Below are positions 27,865 to 36,633 of a stretch of 64,000 nt of DNA, piece after piece (the first letter of the stretch is position 1; the number at the start of each line of letters is the position of its first letter). Position numbers and translations under genes: made by a program. The notes beneath the pieces are model-generated. The model did not search any database and was not told the DNA's origin. It worked only from the letters and a program-made list of their open reading frames with translations. This DNA is from Vampirovibrio chlorellavorus (GTDB lineage: Bacteria > Cyanobacteriota > Vampirovibrionia > Vampirovibrionales > Vampirovibrionaceae), in NCBI GenBank assembly GCA_903866275.1, contig CAIPMU010000011.1:248001-312000 (forward strand), written 5' to 3'.

Positions 27865-30546
27865 ATGTCTGCTACCCCCACCCTGTCTAAAGCCTTTGAG
27901 CCCAAGGATGTCGAGTCCCGCATTTATACCTTCTGGGAAGAAAACCAACTCTTCAAGCCGGAAGTGCACCCGGATGCCAGCCGCCAGTTCAGTCTGGTCA
28001 TTCCCCCGCCCAACGTGACCGGGGTCTTGCACATGGGCCACGCCCTGGACTGCACCATTCAGGATATTCTGGTGCGCTGGCACCGCATGCTGGGCGATAA
28101 AACCCTGTGGATGCCGGGCATGGATCACGCGGGTATAGCGACCCAGAACGTGGTAGAGCGGAATCTGCGCAACGAGGGCGGCCCCAGCAAGGATGACATG
28201 GGCCGCGATGCCTTTGTGAATCTGATTTGGGACTGGGCCAACGCCCGCAAGTCCGATATTGCCGGACAATTCAAGCGCCTGGGGATTTCCCCGGACTGGG
28301 AGCGCCAACGGTTCACGCTGGATGAAGGCTTGTGCAAGGCCGTCCGCCATGCGTTCGTGCATTTGTACAACAAGGGCTTGATTAATCAGGGCACCTACAT
28401 TGTGAACTGGTGTCCTCGCTGTGTCTCGGCCATTTCGGATATTGAAACCGATTACGTGGATGAAGAAAGCCACCTCTGGGAGATTGCGTATCCCCTGGCC
28501 AGTGGGGATGCCAAGCTGGTAGTGGCCACGACTCGACCGGAAACCATGTATGGCGACGTGGCCGTAGCCGTGAACCCTGAAGATAGCCGCTATCAGCAGT
28601 ACATTGGCCAGATGGTGCGTCTACCCTTAACGGGCCGGGAAATTCCCATTATTGCCGATGACTATGTGGATGTGAGCTTCGGCACCGGGGCACTGAAAAT
28701 TACCCCCGCCCATGACCCGAATGACTTTAAAATTGCCCAGCAACATGGTCTGGATCCGCTGTGGGTGATTGACGAGCGAGGCAACCTGAAAACGGAAGAC
28801 TGCATTCCTGAAGCCATTCGTGGGCTGGATCGTTTTGAGGCGCGCAAACGCACTGAAGCCTTGCTGGAAGCTCAGGGCTTTCTGGTAAACAAGCGGGAAC
28901 ACAACCACCGTGTGGGCCACTGCCAGCGTTGCCAAACCACCATTGAGCCCCTGCTCTCCAAGCAGTGGTTTGTGAAAACCAAGCCGTTGGCGGAACGCTG
29001 CCTGCAATCGCTGGAAGCGGGCGAGATCAAGTTCATGCCGGAGCGCTGGACGAAAGATTATACCCGGTGGTTGGGCGATATTCAGGACTGGTGCATCTCG
29101 CGCCAGTTGTGGTGGGGCCATCAAATCCCAGCATGGCATTGCGCCGACTGCCGAGGCGTAACGGTTCCGCTGGAAGACCCGACCCAGTGCGCGCATTGTG
29201 GTTCGGCCAATATTGCCCAGGATACCGACGTGCTGGATACCTGGTTTTCCTCCGGGTTATGGCCGTTTTCCACGATGGGCTGGCCGGATACCAATGCTGC
29301 CGATTTTAAAGACTTCTATCCCACCAATGTGCTGGTCACGGGCTTTGACATCATCTTTTTCTGGGTGGCCCGCATGACCATGTTTGGGTTGGAGCTGACG
29401 GACAAATCGCCCTTCAGCACGGTCTACATCCACGGCCTCATCCGCGATGAGAAGGGCCAGAAGATGAGTAAGTCCAAGGGCAACACGGTTGACCCGGTAG
29501 AGCTGATCAACGAAGTAGGCTGCGACGGCTTCCGCTTTGGCCTGACCAGCCTGATCACATACGGCGGACAGGACATCAAGCTCTCCAAGGATAAAATTGA
29601 TCAGGGCCGACTGTTTGCCAACAAACTGTGGAACGCTTCGCGTTTTGTGTTGATGAACATTCTGCCCGAAGCGGGCGAACCGGTGGACGCGCAATCCATC
29701 GATCTGGCGCAGCTGTCGTTGATGGATCGCTGGATTCTCAGCCGCTACAACACCGCGGTTCGGGACGCCAACCGTCTGCTGGGCGAGTACAAGTTTGGCG
29801 AGCTGGCCGATGTGCTGTACGAGTTCACCTGGAACGGCTTCTGCGACTGGTACGTGGAATACGCCAAAAAGCAGATGCACGACCCTGAGCTGCGGGCCAA
29901 CACCCAACGCATTCTGTTGCACGTGGTCAGTGGCATTGTGCGCCTGCTGCACCCGATTATGCCTTATATTACCGAGGAAATTTTCCAGAACCTGCCGCAT
30001 CAAGGCCAATCCTCGATCATGATTGCCCCCTTCCCGCTGGCAGACGACGCCTTGATCGATGAAGGCATCAACGCCCGCATTGATTACGTGCTGGATGTGG
30101 TGCGCGCCCTGCGGAACATTCGTCAGCAGTACACTGTGCCCAACGCACAGACCATCAAGGCCACGGTGGTTACGACTGAGGCGTTAGAACGCGAAGCGAT
30201 TGAAACCGGGCGGGCTATTTTGCACCACTTCATCAAGCTGGAGAGCCTGAATTTGGAAGAGAGCGTGAACGGCAAGACCGAGCACGCTGCGGTGAATGTG
30301 GTGGGCCACAGTCGCATTGTGGTGCCGCTGGAAGGCCTGATTGATATTGGTCAGGAGTTGGAACGGCTCCGCAAGAAGATGGCCGCCCTGCTGAAAGAGC
30401 AGGAACAGCTCTTTAAAATGATGAGCAACTTTGATTTTCTGGAACGCGCCCCCGTGGACGTGGTGGAGAAAAACAAGGCCCGTCTGCAAGAGCTGACCCA
30501 GCAAATCACGGCGCTGGAAGAACAACTGGCCAGTCTTTCACACTAA
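27865..30546 (+). CDS. valS: Valyl-tRNA synthetase
   Basis: ValS charges tRNA(Val). The protein of 893 residues has PPPNVTGVLHMGHALD (HIGH-type), the editing domain with VVATTRPETMYGDVAVAV and NDFKIAQQHGLDP, the second catalytic part with KMSKSKGNTVDP, the anticodon-binding domain, and the C-terminal coiled coil (LEKKMA-like helix near the end) found in ValRS. I use the ATG at 27865 (SATPTLSKAFEPKDVE follows), which agrees with the family; AGGA lies 11 bases upstream. Two stem-loops lie downstream. It stands alone. Confidence 0.96.
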   Translation: MSATPTLSKAFEPKDVESRIYTFWEENQLFKPEVHPDASRQFSLVIPPPNVTGVLHMGHALDCTIQDILVRWHRMLGDKTLWMPGMDHAGIATQNVVERNLRNEGGPSKDDMGRDAFVNLIWDWANARKSDIAGQFKRLGISPDWERQRFTLDEGLCKAVRHAFVHLYNKGLINQGTYIVNWCPRCVSAISDIETDYVDEESHLWEIAYPLASGDAKLVVATTRPETMYGDVAVAVNPEDSRYQQYIGQMVRLPLTGREIPIIADDYVDVSFGTGALKITPAHDPNDFKIAQQHGLDPLWVIDERGNLKTEDCIPEAIRGLDRFEARKRTEALLEAQGFLVNKREHNHRVGHCQRCQTTIEPLLSKQWFVKTKPLAERCLQSLEAGEIKFMPERWTKDYTRWLGDIQDWCISRQLWWGHQIPAWHCADCRGVTVPLEDPTQCAHCGSANIAQDTDVLDTWFSSGLWPFSTMGWPDTNAADFKDFYPTNVLVTGFDIIFFWVARMTMFGLELTDKSPFSTVYIHGLIRDEKGQKMSKSKGNTVDPVELINEVGCDGFRFGLTSLITYGGQDIKLSKDKIDQGRLFANKLWNASRFVLMNILPEAGEPVDAQSIDLAQLSLMDRWILSRYNTAVRDANRLLGEYKFGELADVLYEFTWNGFCDWYVEYAKKQMHDPELRANTQRILLHVVSGIVRLLHPIMPYITEEIFQNLPHQGQSSIMIAPFPLADDALIDEGINARIDYVLDVVRALRNIRQQYTVPNAQTIKATVVTTEALEREAIETGRAILHHFIKLESLNLEESVNGKTEHAAVNVVGHSRIVVPLEGLIDIGQELERLRKKMAALLKEQEQLFKMMSNFDFLERAPVDVVEKNKARLQELTQQITALEEQLASLSH

Positions 30547-30584
30547 ACGAACTGCCAGCCTTCCAGGCTAAACTCATTTCCATC

Positions 30585-30619
30585 GCAACAAGCGCCCAAC
30601 ATCTTTGGGTGCTTGTTGC
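30585..30619 (+). terminator. Stem-loop after valS
   Basis: GCAACAAGCGCCCAA pairs with TTGGGTGCTTGTTGC (one G-T pair) around a short loop, 38 bases past the valS stop. A weak T stretch follows. Confidence 0.7.
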
Positions 30620-30654
30620 TTATTGAGGAACCATTTCAACGCAAGCATCCCAGC

Positions 30655-30686
30655 AAAAAGGAAGCGTTTTAGGACGCTTCCTTTTT
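30655..30686. terminator. Bidirectional terminator between valS and a small minus-strand gene
   Basis: AAAAAGGAAGCG and CGCTTCCTTTTT form a perfect stem with A-run and T-run at its ends, so it can stop transcription from both sides. It serves valS on plus and the small gene at 30739-30903 on minus. Confidence 0.88.
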
Positions 30687-30738
30687 GCCAATATCTTTTT
30701 ATCCCAGTATCCAGCCTGAAAATTCAAATAACTGTTTT

Positions 30739-30903
30739 TTATTTTGAAGACTGACCTCTAAAAGAATCGCCGCCCGTTGGCTGATGCGTTTTGGGTTTCA
30801 CGTTTACATTCGCTTGGCCCGAAGCCTGATGAACCGGCTTTTGAGCTTTAGGCTGAGCCTTTGGCTGCTGTTTCCCGTGACCCTGAAAGCTAATGATTTG
30901 CAT
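30739..30903 (-). CDS. Small basic hypothetical protein with Q/K/P-rich repeats
   Basis: The ATG at 30903 has a very strong ribosome site (GGAGGAG about 9 bases upstream). It opens a 54-residue protein: MQIISFQGHGKQQ, then PKAQPKAQKPVHQ, ending in GDSFRGQSSK. It is basic, low in complexity and likely disordered. No family is recognised. A terminator lies just downstream. The strong start and the isolated position with a good terminator argue that it is a real, probably highly translated small gene. Nothing in the sequence tells its role. Confidence 0.6.
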   Translation of the reverse strand: MQIISFQGHGKQQPKAQPKAQKPVHQASGQANVNVKPKTHQPTGGDSFRGQSSK

Positions 30904-31235
30904 GTTGAGAGACTCCTCCCGTTCAGCGACGCCATCACTTACATATAGCACTACGACAGACCTTCAGCCGCAGCCCCATTGAGTATAAACAGAGTCCTTA
31001 AAAAAGTGACCTAACATTTTAACCTAGCGTTAACAGCATATAACAAACAATTCCAAAGTAAAGCCCGATTTGAAAAGCGAAACCCTCAAGTGGCCCCCTT
31101 TTTCGCCCCGCTCGGCCAAAACAGCCCTTCACCACCCAATACCAAATCACTGAATCAAACCTGTTATCACACCGGGTTTTATTCATGTAAACCCCCTTGT
31201 ATTGATGCCCCAGGCATTGTGTTTTTCACCATTTT
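30904..31235. other. Divergent intergenic region upstream of feoAB
   Basis: About 330 bases. The part from 31005 to 31060 is AT-rich and probably carries the promoter of the small minus-strand gene. I see no RNA motif. The feo control region begins at 31236. Confidence 0.4.
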
Positions 31236-31250
31236 TGATAATAATTCTCA
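31236..31250. promoter_or_regulatory. Fur box upstream of feoA
   Basis: TGATAATAATTCTCA matches the 7-1-7 Fur consensus TGATAATnATTATCA with a single mismatch. It lies 44 bases before the feoA ATG at 31294 and contains a GATAAT that could serve as the -10. Fur with Fe2+ would repress feoAB here. Confidence 0.75.
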
Positions 31251-31293
31251 ATAATCACCTCACTCAACTCACAGCGTGGCGGACTTGCATTCC

Positions 31294-31527
31294 ATGACCA
31301 ACCTCCCCCTCACCCTGGAACAGGCCAAAGTTGGCGACACCCTCAGGGTTCTCAAAATCAGTGATCCGGAAACAGCCACTGTGGCTATGCGCCTGGGCAT
31401 TTCCGAAGGGGAAACCTTCTTTCTGGCCTCCAAAATCCCCGGCGGGCCCGTGGTCATCCGCAGTGGCTCCGTAGAAATTGCACTGGGCCGGGAACTCTGC
31501 CACAGCATTGAAGTCGTCAAAGCCTGA
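31294..31527 (+). CDS. feoA: Ferrous iron transport accessory protein FeoA
   Basis: FeoA is a small SH3-like cytoplasmic protein needed for full FeoB activity. The 77 residues (from the ATG at 31294) show LPLTLEQAKVGDTLRVLKIS, then RLGISEGETFFLASKIPGGP, and IALGRELCHSIEV at the end, all typical. A GTG at 31276 would add six residues but lacks a ribosome site. The gene lies 37 bases before feoB and is under a Fur box, so the two form an iron-repressed operon. Confidence 0.93.
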   Translation: MTNLPLTLEQAKVGDTLRVLKISDPETATVAMRLGISEGETFFLASKIPGGPVVIRSGSVEIALGRELCHSIEVVKA

Positions 31528-31564
31528 ACCTGAACGCCAACCGCCCTCTAGGATCCGACAGAAT

Positions 31565-33424
31565 ATGAGTACCCCCGTGATACACGATCCGCAGCCAACC
31601 CAATCCAACGCCACCTCAGCGCCTGCTGAAACCCTGAACGTGGTCTTGGCGGGCAACCCCAACGTGGGGAAATCCCTATTTTTTAACGCCTACACGGGCA
31701 TGTACGTGAATGTATCCAACTTTCCGGGCACCACGGTGGATGTACCTAAAGGACAAATTGATCCCCAAACCAACCTGATGGATACGCCCGGCGTTTACGG
31801 CCTTTCAGCCATGAGCGAAGAGGAACAGGTCGCCGAAGACGCCATTCTGGGCGGCGATGTGGTCATCAACGTGGTCAGCGCCATTAGCCTAGAGCGTGAT
31901 CTGTTCCTGACCCAGCAAATTATTGATTACGGCAAACCCCTGATTGTGGCCGTGAACCAGATGGATGAGGCCAAGGCCCGCAATCTGCAAGTTGATTTAG
32001 CCAAGCTGGAGCAACTGCTGGGCGTTCCTGTACTGCCCACGGTGGCCGTGATGAATGAGGGCATGGAGGCGGTTAAACAGGCCATCCGTAGCGCCCGACT
32101 TGGTCAGACCACCCCGGATGCCCCGCCCCCGGCTGACATCAAGGCGCTGGAAGCCAATCTGGGGCATCGCATGCAAATTTATGGCCTACGCAGACAGTAT
32201 GTCAACGCCATGGCCCGCCAAGTAGTCAAAGACACCAGCCAGCCGGGCAGCGTGGGACAGTTACTGTCCCAGCGCATTGGGTATGCCTTGTTGAACCCCG
32301 TGGTGGCGTTTTTCAGCATGCTGGTGATCCTTTACGCCCTCTATCAGGTGATTGGCATCTGGGTGGCGGGCGATCTGGTTTCCCTCACTGAAGGCAAGTT
32401 CATGCTCGGTCAGGATGCGGGCGCGTGGCCGGGCCTGGTGCCGATCATGCAAGGCATTATCAGCAAAGGCTTTGCCCCGGGCAGCTTAATCTACAACATT
32501 CTGGGCGGGGAGTTTGGCGTGCTGACCATGAGTGTACGCTACATCTTCGGGGTGCTCTTCCCGCTGGTGTTGGGCTTTTACATCTATATTTCCATTCTGG
32601 AAGACTGCGGCTACCTCCCCCGCATTGCCGTCATCAGCGACGGCTTGCTCACCAAGATTGGCCTGAACGGACGGGCCGTCATTCCCCTCATTCTGGGGCT
32701 GGGCTGCGTGACCATGGCCACGGTGTCCACCCGCGTGCTGACTTCCAACCGGGAGCGCACCATTGCTTCCACCATTCTGGCCATTACCATTCCCTGTTCG
32801 GCGCAATTGGGCGTGCTGATTGCACTGATGGCCAAAGCTGGTGGCGTAAAAGCCTGGCTGGTATACTGTCTGGTGCTATTTGCCACCCTCATTGTGTTAG
32901 GCACCATCCTCAACAAGATGCTTCCCGGTCGTTCGACCAGTCTGATTCTGGACTTGCCACCCATGCGCATTCCGAATTTCAAGAATATCGCCCGTAAAAC
33001 CTGGGTGCGCACCGTGGTCTTCCTCAAAGAGGCCGCCCCGCTCTTTATTCTGGGATCTCTACTAGTGGCCGTGTTGCAGGCGACGCACCTGCTGGAAGCC
33101 ATTGAGGCCGGACTCGGCCCCGCCATTAAAGCCGTGTTGCACCTGCCCTACGAAACGGCTCAGGTGTTCATTATGGGGCTGGTCCGTCGGGACTTTGGGG
33201 CTGCAGGATTGTACCTGATGGCCGGACGGCTGACGCATGCCCAATTGCTGACCTGCTTAATGGTAATTACCCTGTTTGTGCCCTGCTTTGCGTCAGCCAC
33301 AGTCATCTGGAAAGAGCGCGGCATCAAGGAAAGCACCTTCGTACTCGCTGGCTCCTGGCTGATTGCCTTTGGCATTGGCGCCTTGCTGGCCCGTGTACTG
33401 GAGTTTTTCCCGGCACTGGGTTAG
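31565..33424 (+). CDS. feoB: Ferrous iron transporter FeoB
   Basis: FeoB imports Fe2+ across the inner membrane. The G-domain motifs are clear: GNPNVGKS (G1), a conserved Thr in FPGTTVDVP (G2), DTPGVYG (G3) and NQMDE (G4). The membrane part holds two Gate blocks (around LGLGCVTMATVSTRVL with PCSAQLGVLIALM, and LFVPCFASATVIWKE), each with a conserved Cys. The ATG at 31565 gives 619 residues, which is short for the family (often about 770); the FeoC-type C-terminal part and some loops are missing, but the core is complete. AGGA lies 12 bases before the ATG. It forms an operon with feoA. Confidence 0.94.
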   Translation: MSTPVIHDPQPTQSNATSAPAETLNVVLAGNPNVGKSLFFNAYTGMYVNVSNFPGTTVDVPKGQIDPQTNLMDTPGVYGLSAMSEEEQVAEDAILGGDVVINVVSAISLERDLFLTQQIIDYGKPLIVAVNQMDEAKARNLQVDLAKLEQLLGVPVLPTVAVMNEGMEAVKQAIRSARLGQTTPDAPPPADIKALEANLGHRMQIYGLRRQYVNAMARQVVKDTSQPGSVGQLLSQRIGYALLNPVVAFFSMLVILYALYQVIGIWVAGDLVSLTEGKFMLGQDAGAWPGLVPIMQGIISKGFAPGSLIYNILGGEFGVLTMSVRYIFGVLFPLVLGFYIYISILEDCGYLPRIAVISDGLLTKIGLNGRAVIPLILGLGCVTMATVSTRVLTSNRERTIASTILAITIPCSAQLGVLIALMAKAGGVKAWLVYCLVLFATLIVLGTILNKMLPGRSTSLILDLPPMRIPNFKNIARKTWVRTVVFLKEAAPLFILGSLLVAVLQATHLLEAIEAGLGPAIKAVLHLPYETAQVFIMGLVRRDFGAAGLYLMAGRLTHAQLLTCLMVITLFVPCFASATVIWKERGIKESTFVLAGSWLIAFGIGALLARVLEFFPALG

Positions 33425-33599
33425 CCAATCGCCCATAGATCCGTTATTCCCCTGAATCGTTCGTGCGCCCATAAGCCACTGACGAGCCTTTCATGCCTAT
33501 TTTTGGGCTGTGCGGCAAATCCGCCATGCAAATGAGGAAACACCCCGGCTCATTCCGCTACAGTGATAGTGGAAAGTCAGATGCGAAAGGGGGTCAAGC

Positions 33600-34091
33600 A
33601 TGTCCATGGAAACCGCCCTGTCCATTGGAATGGGACTGATTCAGCACCGGCAAGCCGTGGGCGCTGCCCTCAATGGCTTGAGCCAGCTATCGGGTGGTGA
33701 TTTTGGCAAAATCGCCCAGAAGTTTCACCTCCCCAAAGGCGTGAGTCAACCCATCCAAAAGGGCCTGAAAGAGATGCAGAACCTGCCCCAATCTAACACC
33801 TTGCAAGTGCTAGCCGGGCTCAATAGCTTTGATGCCGACCGGGACGGCAACCTCACCCAAAACGAGCTTACCCAGGGCCTCAGCGAGATGAAATCCAACG
33901 GGCAGGCAAGCACTAAAAAAGGTGCAGCCCGCTACCAACTGGGCGAAACCATGCTCAAAAACTATACCCAAATCGCCTCACTGGATGGTCATGCAAGCAA
34001 CATCAGCCTGAAAGACACCCTCAAGCTGGCCAACCAGGACGGCAAAATCACCAATGTCTCCACACGGGATTGGCAAAGCCTGAACGCCTGA
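33600..34091 (+). CDS. EF-hand calcium-binding hypothetical protein
   Basis: This 163-residue soluble protein has no signal peptide. It has one canonical EF-hand loop at residues 78-89 (DADRDGNLTQNE: Asp at positions 1, 3 and 5, Gly at 6, Glu at 12). A weaker second loop is possible near the C-terminus (NQDGKITNVSTRD). The N-terminal half is helical, with many Gln, Leu and Gly. The ATG at 33600 has AAAGGGGG at 7 bases. A paired EF-hand suggests Ca2+ binding. No partner is apparent; the gene stands alone between feoB and the convergent prepilin gene. Confidence 0.7.
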   Translation: MSMETALSIGMGLIQHRQAVGAALNGLSQLSGGDFGKIAQKFHLPKGVSQPIQKGLKEMQNLPQSNTLQVLAGLNSFDADRDGNLTQNELTQGLSEMKSNGQASTKKGAARYQLGETMLKNYTQIASLDGHASNISLKDTLKLANQDGKITNVSTRDWQSLNA

Positions 34092-34113
34092 GAGATAGAT
34101 TCAACTACCACGC

Positions 34114-34136
34114 CTCCCTAAAACCAATTCAGGGAG
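34114..34136. terminator. Short hairpin between convergent genes
   Basis: CTCCCT and AGGGAG pair around 11 bases, with A- or T-rich loop sequence but no T-run after the stem. It lies directly next to the prepilin stop codon and may end both transcripts. Confidence 0.35.
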
Positions 34137-34137
34137 C

Positions 34138-34896
34138 CTAATTCCAGCTAAACCAGGATGGGGTATTCGTCACCGTTATAGACACAGTAACGCCACAACC
34201 ACTCCATTCCGTATTCGGATCGGTATTTGCGGAGTCTCGAATTTTTCCATTCGGATAAAGCCAAAACATGACACTCTTGCCAGGCCCATCCGCGTTGGTC
34301 CCACTGCCACTATAAACCCCATCTGGATCTACGAAAAAATACATCGCCGTATTCGCCGTCAGGCTGGTACAAAAGTGGTTCATCAGCGGATACACAAACG
34401 TCGTTCCATTTTGAAGATGAATACATCCAAAAGGCCAACCACAGGGGGCACTCACGCTACTGCCAGGATTGCCGTCAAAAGAAGTCACACCCGAGGTCTC
34501 AGCAGACACATAATTCATGTAAGGCGTCAAAGCGCCTAGTGTCGTCAGCAGAGTCAGGTTATTTGTCATTTTGTACTTTTGAAACGCATCGCTCACCATG
34601 GCAACCGTTTCTTTGGTGACCGCATTACTTTTTGCGTTTTGCTGCGCTGTCATGATTTTCGGAATCGTAAATATGGCAATCACACCCAGAATGGCGATAC
34701 AAATCAATAACTCGGCCAGTGTAAAGCCTGCCAAAGCCCGTCGATGACAGATCGCGGGCAGCCAACCCAAATGGCGTTGGGCTTTTTGTTGAAGCCAGGC
34801 TGAAGGCTTCAGGTAAACTGCCGCAGTACAAGCCAACCAAACTAAAATATCAGTCCCTACTTCGGGGATTGGCGCTTTTCGGGGAGGGATATGCAT
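34138..34896 (-). CDS. Type IV prepilin-like protein with unusually long leader
   Basis: The protein of 252 residues contains a class III prepilin signal: LAG then FTLAELLICIAILGVIAIF, where PilD would cut between Gly57 and Phe58 and Glu62 is the E+5 residue. The mature protein of about 195 residues has the N-terminal pilin helix and a Cys-containing globular domain (pairs in CGWPFGC and two later Cys). Normal leaders are 5-25 residues; here 57 residues precede the site, including a hydrophobic stretch (ILVWLACTAAVYL). AGAGGAG stands 7 bases before the ATG at 34896, so the long leader looks real. No other pilus genes are near. Confidence 0.82.
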   Translation of the reverse strand: MHIPPRKAPIPEVGTDILVWLACTAAVYLKPSAWLQQKAQRHLGWLPAICHRRALAGFTLAELLICIAILGVIAIFTIPKIMTAQQNAKSNAVTKETVAMVSDAFQKYKMTNNLTLLTTLGALTPYMNYVSAETSGVTSFDGNPGSSVSAPCGWPFGCIHLQNGTTFVYPLMNHFCTSLTANTAMYFFVDPDGVYSGSGTNADGPGKSVMFWLYPNGKIRDSANTDPNTEWSGCGVTVSITVTNTPSWFSWN

Positions 34897-35164
34897 TGAA
34901 CGACTCCTCTTGAATCACGCAAAGACTATTCAAATTCTCGTCGAGACGCTGGATTAAGATGTCCACCTTACTCATTCTACTATCGATCTGAACTTTAAAA
35001 ACTTGAGAGTTTGTATATTTTGTAACATTTCCTCTCTGCACGTTTGACGGTTCTTAAGACAGACTCAAGACCATGTGAATGACGAACGATTCAGGACACG
35101 CATTTAAAGTGTCGTTCTTACATCCGACCCAAATCGTTAGCACGCCCTTGTATTGGTTCTTTGT

Positions 35165-35881
35165 CTAATATTCCTCTTCCCCACTCCGAAGTTGCGACCC
35201 AATAGACACCTGGGTAAGCGCCAGGCAGATCAAATCCTGCTGCCGGTGTGTCGGCCCCACTTCATCGTGAAACGCGCGGCTCGCCTCCAACAGGGTGGCA
35301 CCAGTGGTCGTAATATCATCCACCACAATAATTTTTTGATAACCGGAAACCACACCACTTTTCAGGCGCAGGCTCTGGGCCACATTACCAAAGCGGCTTA
35401 CTTTCTCATGAATACGATGCTGAGGGCGAACCTCGCGCATCCAGGTGAGCACGTCATGCTGGTAATCGTAGCCAAAATGGCGGGCAAAGCGACTGGCGAA
35501 CATATCAATCAGGCTGGCGTTCCCCTGATGCGGCGGAATCGGCAGCACCAGTACATTTTCCGGATGGACGTCGCTCAAGCCGAGATATTTGGGCATCGTT
35601 TCCCAGTACTGAATGAGCAAACCCGTGAGTTGGGCAATATATTCGGTGCGCTTGTAGAACTTGTGCCCGTAGATGAGCTTTTTGACGGTAGGGTTAAAAG
35701 TGGTTGCGGCATGCACCAAACCAAAAGGCATATCAATCAACGCTTCAGGCTCCCGAATGCCCAGCTTCTCGGTGCAAGACGAACAGAATTGGGCTGCAGT
35801 GAAAAGTTTCTGCTGGCACAACAGGCAGGATTGATTTTGCAGGGCGTTTTTGACTTTTTCTAATATGCTTCCAATAAACAT
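35165..35881 (-). CDS. comF: ComF-family phosphoribosyltransferase-like protein
   Basis: This protein of 238 residues has an N-terminal zinc-ribbon (CLLCQQKLF, then FCSSCTEKL) and a C-terminal phosphoribosyltransferase domain with the PRPP loop IIVVDDITTTGATLLEASR. This is the ComF layout. In naturally competent bacteria ComF is needed for DNA uptake or handling of incoming single strands. I use the ATG at 35881 (FIGSILEKVKN follows), with GAGTGGG upstream; a GTG at 35902 is possible. The prepilin gene nearby is on the same strand but about 270 bases away. Both could belong to competence, which is only suggested. Confidence 0.88.
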   Translation of the reverse strand: MFIGSILEKVKNALQNQSCLLCQQKLFTAAQFCSSCTEKLGIREPEALIDMPFGLVHAATTFNPTVKKLIYGHKFYKRTEYIAQLTGLLIQYWETMPKYLGLSDVHPENVLVLPIPPHQGNASLIDMFASRFARHFGYDYQHDVLTWMREVRPQHRIHEKVSRFGNVAQSLRLKSGVVSGYQKIIVVDDITTTGATLLEASRAFHDEVGPTHRQQDLICLALTQVSIGSQLRSGEEEY

Positions 35882-36073
35882 GCGATACCCACTCAAGCCC
35901 ACGAAGGGTCACTATTAACAAACAATCAAAGATGCACTCTCGGTAAAAACTGTTTTTTAAAACGGAAGTCTAACGGGCTACTTATACCATCAACACAACC
36001 AGAGTTTTCTGCAAAAACTCAAAAAACAAATAAGATTAAAAACACAATTAAAAAAACAGCGAAGGATAAGCCA

Positions 36074-36550
36074 ATGCGCCTGTTTTCAACCCTGAGATGG
36101 ATCCTGAAATGCGTATTCACTTGCAATCACGGACAAACCAGCCCCAAGGAGGGCAAATGCTATTGCCCTGACTGTGGACGTGGCGTCATTTTTCAATGGG
36201 TGGTGCTACGATGCCAGGACTGCAAGCAGCGTATTGAAAGCCAGACCCTTTTACGCCAGTTAATACCCGCACAACGCTGCTGCAGTCAGTGTGGCGAACG
36301 ATCGTTTTATTATCAGTATCTGGAAAACCCCTCGTATTTTCAGTTACAAAAAGCCCGGCTGATGTTACGCGAAGAGGCAGATTACCTGCAAGGGCATTAT
36401 CAATGGAGTATCTATGCCTTTGGAGAAACCCTCGGCAAACCGATGGGGGCTCATTTGGCCAGCACCTGTGAGCGTGCCCTGAGATGGCTGACACAGCCCA
36501 GCCCTTTCACACCCGCCCTAATCACGGTGCAATCCAGTATCAGTGTCTAG
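36074..36550 (+). CDS. Zinc-ribbon hypothetical protein
   Basis: This protein of 158 residues has three Cys pairs in its first half: CYCPDCGRG, LRCQDCKQR and CCSQCGER, all with CxxC spacing like zinc ribbons. The N-terminus (RLFSTLRWILKCVFTC) is amphipathic and could touch the membrane. The C-terminal half is helical, without motifs. No family is recognised. The ATG at 36074 has AAGGA at 8 bases. It resembles, in style, the zinc-ribbon protein at 40461-41024, but I see no direct similarity. Confidence 0.62.
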   Translation: MRLFSTLRWILKCVFTCNHGQTSPKEGKCYCPDCGRGVIFQWVVLRCQDCKQRIESQTLLRQLIPAQRCCSQCGERSFYYQYLENPSYFQLQKARLMLREEADYLQGHYQWSIYAFGETLGKPMGAHLASTCERALRWLTQPSPFTPALITVQSSISV

Positions 36551-36633
36551 CAGCCGGAATCTCAGCCAGTGGCCAGTCAGCCTCTCCCGCTTGAGCAGTG
36601 CTTGATCCAGCCTTACAGACCAAGAGAGAATCG

